A DNA stretch of 64,000 bases, from NCBI GenBank assembly GCA_031552845.1, contig JAVBMC010000037.1, positions 8,662 through 72,661 of the forward strand, written 5' to 3'. Position 1 is the stretch's first letter, and each line of letters starts with the position of its first letter. The DNA is from JAVBMC01 sp031552845. GTDB lineage: Bacteria; Verrucomicrobiota; Kiritimatiellia; RFP12; DVOR01. This document shows, one piece after another, positions 8,428-16,710 of this stretch. The position numbers and the translations under genes are program-made. The notes beneath the pieces are model-generated. The model did not search any database. It was given only the letters and a program-made list of their open reading frames with translations, and was not told where the DNA came from.

Positions 8428-9302
8428 ACTCCGCCCTCACAAAATGGCCGCACCTCGTCAATACACGAAGCCCCGCAAGCCAGCATCACCAACCGATCCA
8501 CACCCAAAGCAATTCCTCCGCACGGCGGCATCGACGGCAACGCCGCCAAGAACGCCTCGTCCAACGGATACACCGGCTGTCCATACGCCCGACGCTTCAC
8601 AGCCGCCTCTTCAAAACGCTTCCGCTGCTCCACTGCATCACACAGCTCGCCATAACCATTCGCCAGCTCCAACGCAATCACCCGCCCATCCGGCAGCGTT
8701 TGCGGCACATACAGCTCCGCCCGCTCCGCTGCCCGCAGATCATCCTTACACAACTGCGCCAACGCCGCCGCCTGCGCCGGATAACGTGTCAAAAAACACG
8801 GCCCCAGCTTCGCCAAGCTCGGTTCAATCACATTCACCATATCCACATCAAACCGATCGGCGTCCCACTGCTCCAACGGATTCCACCCCGCATACGAAAC
8901 ATACGCCTCCTCCACCGATAAGCGGACAAACGGACGCGCCAGCCCCAACACCTCCGCCGTCAACGCCTCCGTATCCTCCAAAATCTCCTCCAGCCCCGTA
9001 TGCGCCCGATACCACTCCAGCATCGTGAACTCCGGATTATGCCGCGCCCCCCGCTCACCTGCACGGAAGCACGACCCCATCTGAAAAATCCTTTCTGCGC
9101 CCGCCGCCAGCAAACGCTTCATATGCAATTCCGGCGACGTCCGCAGCCATTGCCCATCCGACTCCGGCGCCAAGATATGCAACTCCATCGCCGGCGCCGG
9201 AATCCGGATCGGCGTCTCCACCTCCACAAATCCCCGTGCCTCAAAAAACGCCCGCACCTGCCGCAACACCCCGGCACGCTTCACCAACGCCCCATATTCC
9301 AT
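8424..9302 (-). CDS. epmA: EpmA-like elongation factor P lysine ligase (GenX/PoxA)
   Basis: A 292-residue class II lysyl-tRNA synthetase paralogue lacking the anticodon-binding domain. In characterised bacteria EpmA attaches beta-lysine to a conserved lysine of elongation factor P, easing translation of proline stretches. The ATG at 9302 was preferred because GGGGG lies about eight bases upstream; a longer N-terminus would have no family counterpart. Motif 2 is seen as FQMGSCFRAGERG with RHNPEFTMLEWY, and motif 3 as GGIALGVDRLVML at the C-terminus. Neither epmB nor efp is in this window. The stop codon overlaps the murE start. A shortened lysyl-tRNA synthetase is excluded by the missing N-terminal OB domain. 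Confidence 0.87.
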   Translation of the reverse strand: MEYGALVKRAGVLRQVRAFFEARGFVEVETPIRIPAPAMELHILAPESDGQWLRTSPELHMKRLLAAGAERIFQMGSCFRAGERGARHNPEFTMLEWYRAHTGLEEILEDTEALTAEVLGLARPFVRLSVEEAYVSYAGWNPLEQWDADRFDVDMVNVIEPSLAKLGPCFLTRYPAQAAALAQLCKDDLRAAERAELYVPQTLPDGRVIALELANGYGELCDAVEQRKRFEEAAVKRRAYGQPVYPLDEAFLAALPSMPPCGGIALGVDRLVMLACGASCIDEVRPFCEGGV

Positions 9303-9412
9303 CACAGTGCCCCCTAATTCAAATAAACAAAAAAGGGGCACTTCTTGCGCCAACGGCGAAAGATACCCCTCTTTAACAACGCCGACAGCATCGGCATTCT
9401 AACAATTCGGCA

Positions 9413-10366
9413 TCACTTCATCCGCAGGCCGCCGCGTTCCCGTTCGGCACGATACTCCGCCACGGTTCGGGCAATCCCCTCATCCAACGAAATCTTCGGC
9501 TCCCAGCCTAAACTGCGGAGTAGCGAAATGTCCAACAGCTTGCGCGGCGTACCATCCGGCATGTTCGGATCGAACACCGGCTGTCCCTCGCACCCGACAG
9601 CCGCACGAACCTTCTCGGCCAGCTCGCGGATCGAAACTTCCTGCCCGCTGCCGACGTTGACCAAGTCCGGCGGATTGTCAATCTCCAACAGCAACCGGCA
9701 CGCCGCCGCCAAATCATCCACATGCAAGAATTCACGCAGCGGCTTGCCTGTCCCCCAGAGCGGAACAGTCGCATCGCCATTACGCTTGGCATCGTCGAAC
9801 TTGCGGATCATTGTCGGCAGTACGTGCGCATGCGTCAGATGGTAGTTGTCGCCGGTGCCATACAGATTCGTCGGCATTGCGGAGTGATAGCACACCCCAT
9901 ACTGCCGCCGGTAATATTCGCACATCTTGAGTCCGGCAATCTTCGCCAGCGCATAGCCCTCGTTGGTCGATTCCAATGCCGACGTGAGCAGGCACGCCTC
10001 CGGCATCGGCTGCGGTGCCAAACGCGGATAAATGCACGAGCTCCCGAGGAACAGCAGACGCTTGACGCCGTTGCGATACGCGGCCTCAATCACATTCGTG
10101 CTGATCATGAGGTTCTCATACAAGAACGCGCCCATCATCGTGCGGTTCGCCTCGATGCCGCCTACCTTCGCCGCCGCCAGCACGATCACGTCCGGCTTGC
10201 GGTCGTAGATGAACTGCTGCACCGCCGCCTGCTTGGTTAGATCGACCTCGGCGTGCGATGCCGTAATCAAGTTCTCCGCTCCATGCTGCTGGAGCTCGCG
10301 GCACATGGCGGACCCCACCATGCCGCGATGCCCGGCCACATAAATTTTCGCGTTCTTCAAATCCAT
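9413..10366 (-). CDS. fcl: GDP-L-fucose synthase
   Basis: A 317-residue short-chain dehydrogenase that epimerises and reduces GDP-4-keto-6-deoxymannose to GDP-L-fucose with NADPH. The nucleotide loop GHRGMVG is at residues 12-18, the catalytic serine in LGSSCIYP near 109, and the YxxxK pair in GYALAK at Tyr138 and Lys142. The C-terminal DGTPRKLLD motif is typical of Fcl. It starts four bases after gmd ends, so the two steps are co-expressed. Together with manC at 52.8-53.9 kb it completes the route from mannose-1-phosphate to GDP-fucose. The fucose probably decorates a surface polysaccharide, but no glycosyltransferase lies nearby. Confidence 0.95.
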   Translation of the reverse strand: MDLKNAKIYVAGHRGMVGSAMCRELQQHGAENLITASHAEVDLTKQAAVQQFIYDRKPDVIVLAAAKVGGIEANRTMMGAFLYENLMISTNVIEAAYRNGVKRLLFLGSSCIYPRLAPQPMPEACLLTSALESTNEGYALAKIAGLKMCEYYRRQYGVCYHSAMPTNLYGTGDNYHLTHAHVLPTMIRKFDDAKRNGDATVPLWGTGKPLREFLHVDDLAAACRLLLEIDNPPDLVNVGSGQEVSIRELAEKVRAAVGCEGQPVFDPNMPDGTPRKLLDISLLRSLGWEPKISLDEGIARTVAEYRAERERGGLRMK

Positions 10367-10370
10367 TCGT

Positions 10371-11405
10371 TTACTCCGCGCGCCCCATGGTGCCGCCGGC
10401 TTGAATCACCGCCAACTCCTGCTGCGCCAACTGCAAATCGGCCTCCATCATCAGCCGCACCAAACCCTTGAATGTCACCTTCGGTTCCCACCCCAACTGC
10501 GTCTTCGCCTTCGTCGGGTCGCCCAACAGCTGCTCCACCTCGCTCGGCCGGTCATACCGCCCGTCGTGCTTCACATACTTCTCCCAGTCCAAATCCACCA
10601 GCCCGAAAGCCTCTTCGCAGAACTCCTTCACGCTGTGCATCTCACCGGTTGCCAACACAAAATCATCCGGACGGTCGTGCTGCAGGATACGCCACATCCC
10701 CTCCACATAATCACCCGCAAAACCCCAGTCGCGTAATGCGGAAATATTACCAAGATACAGGTCATTTTGCAACCCCATCTTAATCCTCGCCGCCGCTAAA
10801 GTAATTTTCCTCGTTACGAACGTCGGTCCCCGGCGCGGCGATTCATGGTTGAACAAAATCCCGTTACTGCCGAAAATGTTGTAAGCCTCGCGATAGTTAA
10901 TCGTCGCCCAATACCCGTACAGCTTCGCCACGGCATACGGCGAGCGCGGATAAAACGGAGTCGTCTCACGCTGCGGCACCTCCTGCACCTTACCATACAG
11001 CTCCGACGTCGACGCCTGATAAAAGCGGATCTTGTCGCCCAGCCCCGTCGCACGAATCGCCTCCAGCAACCGCACCACGCCCAAAGCATCCACATCGCCC
11101 GTATACTCCGGAATATCAAACGACACCCGCACATGACTCTGCGCCGCCAAATGATACACCTCATCCGGACGCACATCATACAACAGCTGCATGATCCGGC
11201 TCGAATCCGCCAAGTCCGCATAATGCAAATGCAGCTTCACGCCCAACACATGCGGGTCCTTATACAGATGGTCAATACGCCCCGTGTTAAAACTCGACGA
11301 CCGCCGGATCAACCCATGCACCTCATACCCCTTCTCCAGCAGCAACTCCGCCAGATACGATCCATCCTGCCCCGTAATACCCGTAATCAGCGCCTTCTTA
11401 GCCAT
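10371..11405 (-). CDS. gmd: GDP-mannose 4,6-dehydratase
   Basis: A 344-residue extended SDR enzyme that converts GDP-D-mannose to GDP-4-keto-6-deoxy-D-mannose in the cytoplasm. The start at 11405 has AGAGGA nine bases upstream and gives MAKKALITGITGQDG, the standard N-terminus with the NADP loop at residues 9-15. The catalytic set is present: Thr/Ser and Glu in STSELYG (about 132-136) and YAVAK at Tyr157-Lys161. RRSSSFNTGRIDHLY is the conserved substrate loop. The gene heads the run gmd-fcl-(110 bp)-epmA-murE. It is divergent from the XylR-like regulator at 11521, across a gap holding a small inverted repeat, so regulation by that protein is possible. Confidence 0.96.
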   Translation of the reverse strand: MAKKALITGITGQDGSYLAELLLEKGYEVHGLIRRSSSFNTGRIDHLYKDPHVLGVKLHLHYADLADSSRIMQLLYDVRPDEVYHLAAQSHVRVSFDIPEYTGDVDALGVVRLLEAIRATGLGDKIRFYQASTSELYGKVQEVPQRETTPFYPRSPYAVAKLYGYWATINYREAYNIFGSNGILFNHESPRRGPTFVTRKITLAAARIKMGLQNDLYLGNISALRDWGFAGDYVEGMWRILQHDRPDDFVLATGEMHSVKEFCEEAFGLVDLDWEKYVKHDGRYDRPSEVEQLLGDPTKAKTQLGWEPKVTFKGLVRLMMEADLQLAQQELAVIQAGGTMGRAE

Positions 11406-11475
11406 GACAGCAATCCTCTTAAATAAGGTTAAATCAACGTGAAGGGACAAAGTTTACCACAAAAGCATCCAATTT

Positions 11476-11508
11476 GCATTGCGTTAATGCGAAATATTTG
11501 ATTATATA
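11476..11508 (+). promoter_or_regulatory. Promoter region and candidate operator of the XylR-like gene
   Basis: GCATT-gcgtt-AATGC is an inverted repeat at 11476-11490. It overlaps a possible -35 (TTGCGT, 11479-11484), with an AT-rich -10 (TATATA, 11503-11508) 18 bp later. The ATG at 11521 follows only 12 bases after the -10 and has no ribosome-binding site, implying a very short leader. The site lies between gmd and the regulator, so it could control both. The -10 choice is ambiguous. Confidence 0.4.
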
Positions 11509-11520
11509 TCTGCGCAAAAC

Positions 11521-12606
11521 ATGCAAATAGCCCTACAACTCGACCCCGATCTCCACACCGGCCTCGGCATCCTCGAAGGCGTCCGCGACGCTCTTCGCCA
11601 CTACCCCGACCACACCCTCACCGTCATCCCCTCCGGCCAAGAACGCCTACTCACCCGCCTCCTCACCCAAAACCGCCTCCACGGCGCCATCGGCGCCTTC
11701 ATCAGCGACCGCTGGCTCGAACCCCTCCCCCGCACCATCCCCCTCATCAACACCTCTACCCTCAGCCGCATCCGCCGCGTCCCCAGCGTCATCCCCGACG
11801 AACAACACATCGGCCGTCTCGCCGCCCGCCACCTCATCCAAGCCGGCTGCACCACCCTCCTCTGCCTCCACGACGAACCCAGCTACGGCGCCCGCCTCCG
11901 CCGCAAAGGCTTCCTCCGCGCCGCACAACAAGCCAACATCCCCGTCCTCCCCGCAATCCCGCAACCCCTCACGCCCGACACCCTCCCCCCCCGCACCGGC
12001 GCCTACTGCACCTCCGACTACCACGCCCGCACCCTTGCCACCGCCGCGCTCGCCGCCCACATCCCCATCCCCCAACACCTCGCCATCATCGGCACCGGCA
12101 ACAACCCCGCCGACGCCCTCCTCAGCCCCATCCCCCTCACCACCATCCCCCACCCCCTCCACCAAATCGGCCACACCGCCCTCAACACCCTCCTCACCCT
12201 CGCCACCGGCGCACGCGCCCCCAAAATCGCCACGCGCCTCCCCCCCCAACCCATCCAAATCCGCACCAGCACCGCCTGGTGCCACACCCCCGACCCCATC
12301 ATCAGCAAAGCCCTCGGCCACATCACCCAACACCTCAACACCCCCCCCGACATCGACGCCCTCGCCCGCTACACCGGCATCAGCCGCCGCGGACTCGAAC
12401 ACCGCTTCCGCGCACACCTCGGCCAAGCCCCCGCCGCCGTCTGGCGCGAACACCAAAACAACCTCGCCCTCCGCCTCCTCACCCAAACCACCCTCAACCT
12501 CGACCAAATTGCCGACAAATGCGGCTACTCCAGCGCCAGCCACCTCTCCGCCGCCTTCAAACGCGCCAACCTCAACACCCCCGGCAGCCACCGCCCCAAC
12601 AACTAA
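11521..12606 (+). CDS. XylR-type AraC-family transcription regulator
   Basis: A 361-residue regulator with a LacI/periplasmic-binding-like sugar sensor (residues about 1-240) and a C-terminal AraC DNA-binding domain (about 260-355). Proteins of this layout, such as E. coli XylR, activate sugar-use genes when a sugar binds the sensor. The second helix-turn-helix is clear: LDQIADKCGYSSASHLSAAF. The first is DIDALARYTGISRRGLEHRF. The coding strand is extremely cytosine-rich, with runs of CCCC and near-exclusive C-ending codons, unlike gmd beside it; this gives a Pro/Thr/His-rich protein. There is no ribosome-binding site before the ATG. The inducer is unknown. Targets may include the divergent gmd run, but AraC/XylR proteins usually control catabolic genes, so this is uncertain. 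Confidence 0.85.
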   Translation: MQIALQLDPDLHTGLGILEGVRDALRHYPDHTLTVIPSGQERLLTRLLTQNRLHGAIGAFISDRWLEPLPRTIPLINTSTLSRIRRVPSVIPDEQHIGRLAARHLIQAGCTTLLCLHDEPSYGARLRRKGFLRAAQQANIPVLPAIPQPLTPDTLPPRTGAYCTSDYHARTLATAALAAHIPIPQHLAIIGTGNNPADALLSPIPLTTIPHPLHQIGHTALNTLLTLATGARAPKIATRLPPQPIQIRTSTAWCHTPDPIISKALGHITQHLNTPPDIDALARYTGISRRGLEHRFRAHLGQAPAAVWREHQNNLALRLLTQTTLNLDQIADKCGYSSASHLSAAFKRANLNTPGSHRPNN

Positions 12607-12716
12607 GCAAAAAACCAGAATCGCTATAAGCGGTTTCGTCGCAATAATTCCAGCGGATTAAGACGAAAATAGACCCATCAAGAGCGACTTGAAAGTATCG
12701 TGAACGGGAATTTTCT

Positions 12717-12810
12717 GCCAAACGTTTGGCAGGCAGGTGTTCAACGTTTGCCAACGCAGGTTCAGTCGTTTGCCAAGTCGGTGTCAAACGTTTGAGGCAA
12801 ATGTGTCAGT
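12717..12810. repeat. 22-bp-period tandem array, copy A (CGTTTG core)
   Basis: CGTTTG recurs at exactly 22-bp steps: 12723, 12745, 12767 and 12789. Each unit has a variable middle and then a segment resembling GGTGTCAA. Two weaker units may follow to about 12850. The left end is the perfect 14-bp palindrome GCCAAACGTTTGGC (12717-12730). The array lies between the 3' ends of convergent genes. Its reverse complement aligns along its length with the array at 38401-38488, at about 85% identity over 79 bases by hand. Confidence 0.9.
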
Positions 12811-12865
12811 CAAGTGAATCTTTTGCGTCAGATGTCTGACAAAAGCATAATGCGAGAGGATTAAA

Positions 12866-14104
12866 TCAGGGTTGAGGCGATTCACCGAATTTGACGTAAC
12901 GGATGGGGAGATCGGGACGGTTGACGGGTTTGCCACGGGCGGAGTGACGGGCATTGACGGCATCGTTTGATTTGCGGTGGTAGGTGAGGTTCCAAAGGGC
13001 GGTGTCGGATGTTATTTTATGGATGAGGTCGATGTCGGCTTGCAGTTGGGCGGCAAGACGGGCGGCTTCGGGTGTCGCGGTGTCGATGAGTGTCAGGTAG
13101 CACTCAAATAGTTCCGCACCGAGCGCGAGTCCGCTATAATCAGGCACTTCGATGAAGGCGAAGTTCCACGAGGCATCGGGACGTAAGTTGCCAACGCTAT
13201 GCTGTTGCAGTTGGTTTTGAAGTTGGGTGAGTTTTTCAAGCTGTTTGAACGTGGTATCTTTACGCACGGGCAGGACGCCGGGCGTCAAGAGGGGCTTGGC
13301 GTAAAGGAAGTTGGTGGCGGAGATGTATTGGTCGATGGTTTGTGCCTCGGGCAGCGGGCGGAGCATTTGATAGCAATCGTCGCGCAGCGGCAGTCGGATG
13401 ATTGGCGGTGTTGGCACAGGGGTGGCATTGGGACGCAGGCACACCCAGATAAAGCCGTCATTCGGACTGGTGGTATCGTTGGCGAGGTTTCTGCTGGAAA
13501 CGAGTTCGTTGGATGGGCGGAATTTGGATTCGGCAAAGTTGTCCATCGTGCGCATGCCGTACTTTTTTCGCTCTTCCGACGTGCCGTAGGCTGTCAAGCA
13601 ATCGCGGGCAAAACCGAAGAGCTTGACTCCGGCAACGTCTGTCAATCCGTTGGCATTGGGGACTTGGTAGAACACGGCGGCGAGGTCGTGCTTGGGCGGA
13701 TAGGTTTTGATGGCACCGCCATCGGGCAGGAAGTAAACCCGGACGAGTCCGTAAAGGCCGTATGCAAACTCAGTCGAAAGACCGGGATGGCGGCTGGCTA
13801 AATCCAAACTTTGTTCCCCCGAGAAGACGTTCGCTTTATCAAAGGAGACACCGTGCTGCCGGACTTGGTCGAGGCGGAAGGAGATGTTGTTGCCCTTCTC
13901 ATCCGTCAAGTGCAGATAGTAATCGGCAAGATTGCCAGTAAAGCCATCCGGCACCAATAAGTCCCAGCGCACGGCTCGATTCTCCACATAGGGTGACCTC
14001 GCATTACGTAAGCGCAGGTCGACATAGGGCAACAGCTCCGCTGCACAGGCGGTAATGGCCCCTAACAGTATCAGGCACAGAACAAACAGGGTTCGTTTTT
14101 GCAT
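12866..14104 (-). CDS. Putative lipoprotein of unknown function
   Basis: I do not recognise this 412-residue protein. The N-terminus MQKRTLFVLCLILLGAITAC is a signal peptide ending in a plausible lipobox (ITAC), so it is probably anchored in the cell envelope; ordinary cleavage after CAA is the alternative. GGAGG lies five bases before the ATG. The mature part begins with LLPYVDLRLRNARSPYVENR, has a run of beta-type segments to about residue 170, and ends in a helical stretch (EKLTQLQNQLQQ, AARLAAQLQADIDLI). No catalytic motif is evident. It has its own transcription unit: the regulator at 11521 converges on it across the 22-bp array, and the gene at 14361 is divergent. Confidence 0.65.
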   Translation of the reverse strand: MQKRTLFVLCLILLGAITACAAELLPYVDLRLRNARSPYVENRAVRWDLLVPDGFTGNLADYYLHLTDEKGNNISFRLDQVRQHGVSFDKANVFSGEQSLDLASRHPGLSTEFAYGLYGLVRVYFLPDGGAIKTYPPKHDLAAVFYQVPNANGLTDVAGVKLFGFARDCLTAYGTSEERKKYGMRTMDNFAESKFRPSNELVSSRNLANDTTSPNDGFIWVCLRPNATPVPTPPIIRLPLRDDCYQMLRPLPEAQTIDQYISATNFLYAKPLLTPGVLPVRKDTTFKQLEKLTQLQNQLQQHSVGNLRPDASWNFAFIEVPDYSGLALGAELFECYLTLIDTATPEAARLAAQLQADIDLIHKITSDTALWNLTYHRKSNDAVNARHSARGKPVNRPDLPIRYVKFGESPQP

Positions 14105-14283
14105 ACAGCCTCCCGATTTAGAAGTGTCCCACTGCGGAACTATAGCACAAAAAGCAAAACGGTGTCAATCTTTATCCGGCGGGGGATTGATGCGTCGAAT
14201 CCAGCGTTTGAGCGGGTATCCGTCCAAGGTGCCGCGGAAATTGCGTCAAGCGTTAAAATTGCGTATAAAGACACGCTTATTTA

Positions 14284-14312
14284 TTGCAATCGCCGAAGGA
14301 ATGGGGTATAGT
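14284..14312 (+). promoter_or_regulatory. Sigma-70-type promoter for the LA_2272-like gene
   Basis: TTGCAA (14284-14289) and TATAGT (14307-14312) are separated by 17 bp, giving a leader of about 40 bases before the ATG at 14361. GAGG stands about nine bases before that ATG. Confidence 0.65.
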
Positions 14313-14360
14313 ATCGCAATCCTGTTTACATACGGGATTTAACTAACTGAGGATTCGAAA

Positions 14361-14882
14361 ATGAAAAAAGCTTTGCTCGCCGCTTTGATTGTTGTGTCTG
14401 TTTCTGTTTCGTCCGTGTTCGCTCAACAGCAGAAGGGTTATGACTCTGTTTGTTTTGCTTTTAATAATTGGATCTGCGATGAGTCGGTTGACGTGGTCGG
14501 CCTGCGCCTGACGCTCCCTTATGGCGAGTGCGAATCTCTCACGGGTTTTGATCTGGGTTTGTGGGGAACCTGCCAGAATATGTACGGCCTCCAAATCAAC
14601 CTGATCCGCAACAACGTCATTGATCAGATGGCCGGCATTCAGATCGGCTGCGTCAACCTCGCGGGCGATGCGTTCGGTGCGCAGGTGGGTCTTTGGAACC
14701 AGAATCTCAAGGCAGGGACCTTCTCAGTGGGTCTCGTGAACATCGCTGATCATGTGGATGGTTTCCAGATCGGCCTGATTAACCGCACGGAGACGATCAA
14801 CGGTTTCCAAGTGGGTATCGTGAACGTTATCCGCAGTTCGTCCGTGCCGTTCTGCCCGCTCGTGAACTTCACGTTCCAATAA
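14361..14882 (+). CDS. LA_2272-type surface repeat protein
   Basis: A 173-residue exported protein with a clear signal peptide (MKKALLAALIVVSVSVSSVFA, cut before QQQKG). After about residue 60 it consists of short repeats of the pattern G-x-Q-I/V-G-L-x-N, for example MAGIQIGCVNLAGDAFG, VDGFQIGLINRTETI and INGFQVGIVNV. This pattern is known from LA_2272/LA_2273-type proteins, described as surface repeat-containing and thought to form stacked beta structure. The molecular role is unknown. The gene has its own promoter at 14284 and a strong terminator at 14910, so it is transcribed alone. It ends NFTFQ, with a terminal aromatic-hydrophobic residue pattern like an outer-membrane beta strand. Confidence 0.75.
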   Translation: MKKALLAALIVVSVSVSSVFAQQQKGYDSVCFAFNNWICDESVDVVGLRLTLPYGECESLTGFDLGLWGTCQNMYGLQINLIRNNVIDQMAGIQIGCVNLAGDAFGAQVGLWNQNLKAGTFSVGLVNIADHVDGFQIGLINRTETINGFQVGIVNVIRSSSVPFCPLVNFTFQ

Positions 14883-14909
14883 TAGAGTCCGTCTTTTTTC
14901 AACACCACG

Positions 14910-14942
14910 AGCCTCTATTTAACAAGGTAGAGGCTTTTTTAT
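14910..14942 (+). terminator. Rho-independent terminator after the LA_2272-like gene
   Basis: AGCCTCTA (14910-14917) pairs with TAGAGGCT (14928-14935) and is followed by a T run to 14942. The DUF1015 gene starts only 16 bases later. Confidence 0.85.
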
Positions 14943-14957
14943 TTTCGGAGAACCTTC

Positions 14958-16178
14958 ATGAAAATCAAACCGTTTGACGCCCTTCGCCCTGCCCCGGATA
15001 AAGTCGGCAGACTGGCGTCCGTGCCATACGATGTTGTCGATACCGCCGAAGCGCGTGCCCTTGCCAAGGGCAATCCGTTTTCGTTCCTGCGCATTTCCCG
15101 CCCGGAGATTGACCTGCCTGATGATACGGATATTCATTCCGATGCCGTCTATAAGCATGGTGTAGATGTCTTCCAGCTTTTTCAACGCGATGGCATCCTG
15201 ATCCGCGAGGGTCTGCCGAAACTCTATCTCTACCGTCAAATCATGAATGGCCGTGCGCAGACCGGCTTGGTCACTTGCTGTAACGTCGCGGACTATGAGA
15301 ATAACATCATCCGCAAGCACGAGAAGACCCGCAAGGATAAAGAGGACGACCGCACGCGCCACTGTTTGGAACTCGGCGCCAACACCGGTCCCGTGTTCCT
15401 CACCTACCGTGCGCAAGAAGCCATTGACCAAATGGTCGCCAAGGTGACTGCCACAACGCCGCTCTATGACTTTATCGCACCTGACGGCATCACACACACT
15501 GTGTGGCGCATTGATTCGTCGAGCGCGCCGTGGGTTGAAGCTTTTGAAAAAGTACAACTCGCTTACATCGCCGACGGACATCACCGCGCCGCCGCCTCCG
15601 CACGCGCTGCCCAAGAGCGCCGCAAGGCCAACCCCGCGCACACCGGTAATGAGGAATACAACTGGTTCCTTGCTGTGCTGTTCCCTGAGAACCAATTGAA
15701 GATTCTCGCTTACAACCGCTGCGTTGCCGACTTGAACGGCCACACGCCCGAAGCGTTCATGAAGCTGGTTGAAAAAGAGTTTACTGTGAAACCTGCCGAC
15801 AATGGTGATGTCACCGCGCCGCACACCTGCCGCATGTACCTCGGCGGCAAGTGGTATGAGCTGGGCTGGAAGAAGCCCAACATCGGCCCCGTCGACAACC
15901 TCGACGTGAGCGTATTGCAAAGCCGTTTGCTGGCGCCAGTGCTGGGCATTGATGACCCACGCACGAGCCAGCGTATCGCCTTCATCGGCGGCATCCGCGG
16001 CACAGGCGAACTGACCGCACGTGTGGACTCCGGCCGTGACGCCGTTGCATTCTCCCTCGCGCCTGTCACCGTGCACGAAATGATGGACATTGCAGACGCT
16101 GATGAAATCATGCCGCCGAAGAGCACTTGGTTTGAGCCCAAGCTGCGCTCCGGTCTGTTAGTACACACCCTCGACTAA
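14958..16178 (+). CDS. DUF1015 family protein
   Basis: A 406-residue cytoplasmic protein of the DUF1015 family, widespread in anaerobes and PVC bacteria and without an agreed function. The family start MKIKPFDALRPAPDKVGRLASVPYDVV is complete. The most conserved element is IADGHHRAAASARAA near residue 205, whose histidine-histidine-arginine core recalls the nucleotide-handling motif of ParB/sulfiredoxin-fold proteins; an ATP- or ADP-using reaction is an inference only. GGAG precedes the ATG by about eight bases. The next gene starts ten bases downstream and is probably translated from the same mRNA. No serine-biosynthesis genes, which sometimes accompany this family, are present in the window. 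Confidence 0.85.
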   Translation: MKIKPFDALRPAPDKVGRLASVPYDVVDTAEARALAKGNPFSFLRISRPEIDLPDDTDIHSDAVYKHGVDVFQLFQRDGILIREGLPKLYLYRQIMNGRAQTGLVTCCNVADYENNIIRKHEKTRKDKEDDRTRHCLELGANTGPVFLTYRAQEAIDQMVAKVTATTPLYDFIAPDGITHTVWRIDSSSAPWVEAFEKVQLAYIADGHHRAAASARAAQERRKANPAHTGNEEYNWFLAVLFPENQLKILAYNRCVADLNGHTPEAFMKLVEKEFTVKPADNGDVTAPHTCRMYLGGKWYELGWKKPNIGPVDNLDVSVLQSRLLAPVLGIDDPRTSQRIAFIGGIRGTGELTARVDSGRDAVAFSLAPVTVHEMMDIADADEIMPPKSTWFEPKLRSGLLVHTLD

Positions 16179-16187
16179 GGAGGCGCC

Positions 16188-16610
16188 ATGGACTGGAAAC
16201 AAGAACTCGCATCCATCGTCAACAGCTCCGCCCGCGCGACACGCGCCGAGCAGGAGAGCGCCGCGTTTGAACGCTTCTTGGCGACAACAGCGACGCCAGC
16301 TTTAAAGCAAGTGGCCGATGAACTGCAGGCATTAGGACGGGATGTGTCGGTGCGCGAAGCGCCGGCCTCTTCAATCATCACTGTCCGTAACAACGGCTAC
16401 GAGGAGATCACCTTCCGCGTGGAGAAGAGTTATGTGCCCTCCGGCATTCTGCCGCGGGCTTCGGTACGTTTGCTGCGCAACCAGAAGCTGGTGAAGTATG
16501 AGAACATCACCTTCCGTCCGGACCCTCAGTCCTACCCGCTATCGGCAGTGACGATGGATGACATCATCCAAAGCTTCCTCAAGCACTACCGCATGGTGCT
16601 GGGCGAATAA
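16188..16610 (+). CDS. Conserved small protein linked to DUF1015
   Basis: A 140-residue cytoplasmic protein that I do not recognise. It has AAGGAGG five bases before the ATG and begins ten bases after the DUF1015 stop, so the pair forms an operon ending at the terminator at 16652. The N-terminal half is helical (residues about 1-50, Ala/Glu-rich). The second half looks beta-rich (SSIITVRNNGYEEITFRVEK, then KLVKYENITFRPD) and ends in a helix DIIQSFLKHYRMVL. There is no signal peptide, metal motif or transmembrane segment. A role together with the DUF1015 protein is the most that context supports. Confidence 0.65.
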   Translation: MDWKQELASIVNSSARATRAEQESAAFERFLATTATPALKQVADELQALGRDVSVREAPASSIITVRNNGYEEITFRVEKSYVPSGILPRASVRLLRNQKLVKYENITFRPDPQSYPLSAVTMDDIIQSFLKHYRMVLGE

Positions 16611-16651
16611 TCATTCAGTATCTATCACCGCAGGGTTTCTGCTCTGCGGAT

Positions 16652-16690
16652 AAAAAAAGCGCCGAAGGTTTTGACCCTCGGCGCTTTTTT
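16652..16690. terminator. Bidirectional terminator between the DUF1015 pair and rpoC
   Basis: AAAAAAGCGCCGA-AGG and CC-CTCGGCGCTTTTTT form a stem flanked by an A run on the left and a T run on the right, so it works on both strands. A second hairpin just left of it (CCGCAG at 16628-16633 with CTGCGG at 16644-16649) may help terminate rpoC read-through. Confidence 0.9.
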
Positions 16691-16710
16691 CGTCTGTTGC
16701 TGCCAACAGA

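Noticed and set aside
11647..12591. Gly/Val-rich 314-codon minus-strand frame opposite the XylR-like gene
   Set aside because: Low-complexity composition produced by the C-rich coding strand; the plus frame has a clear AraC domain.
14919..16076. 385-codon minus-strand frame opposite the DUF1015 gene
   Set aside because: It is a shadow of the DUF1015 frame, which has the family motifs, a ribosome site and operon context.
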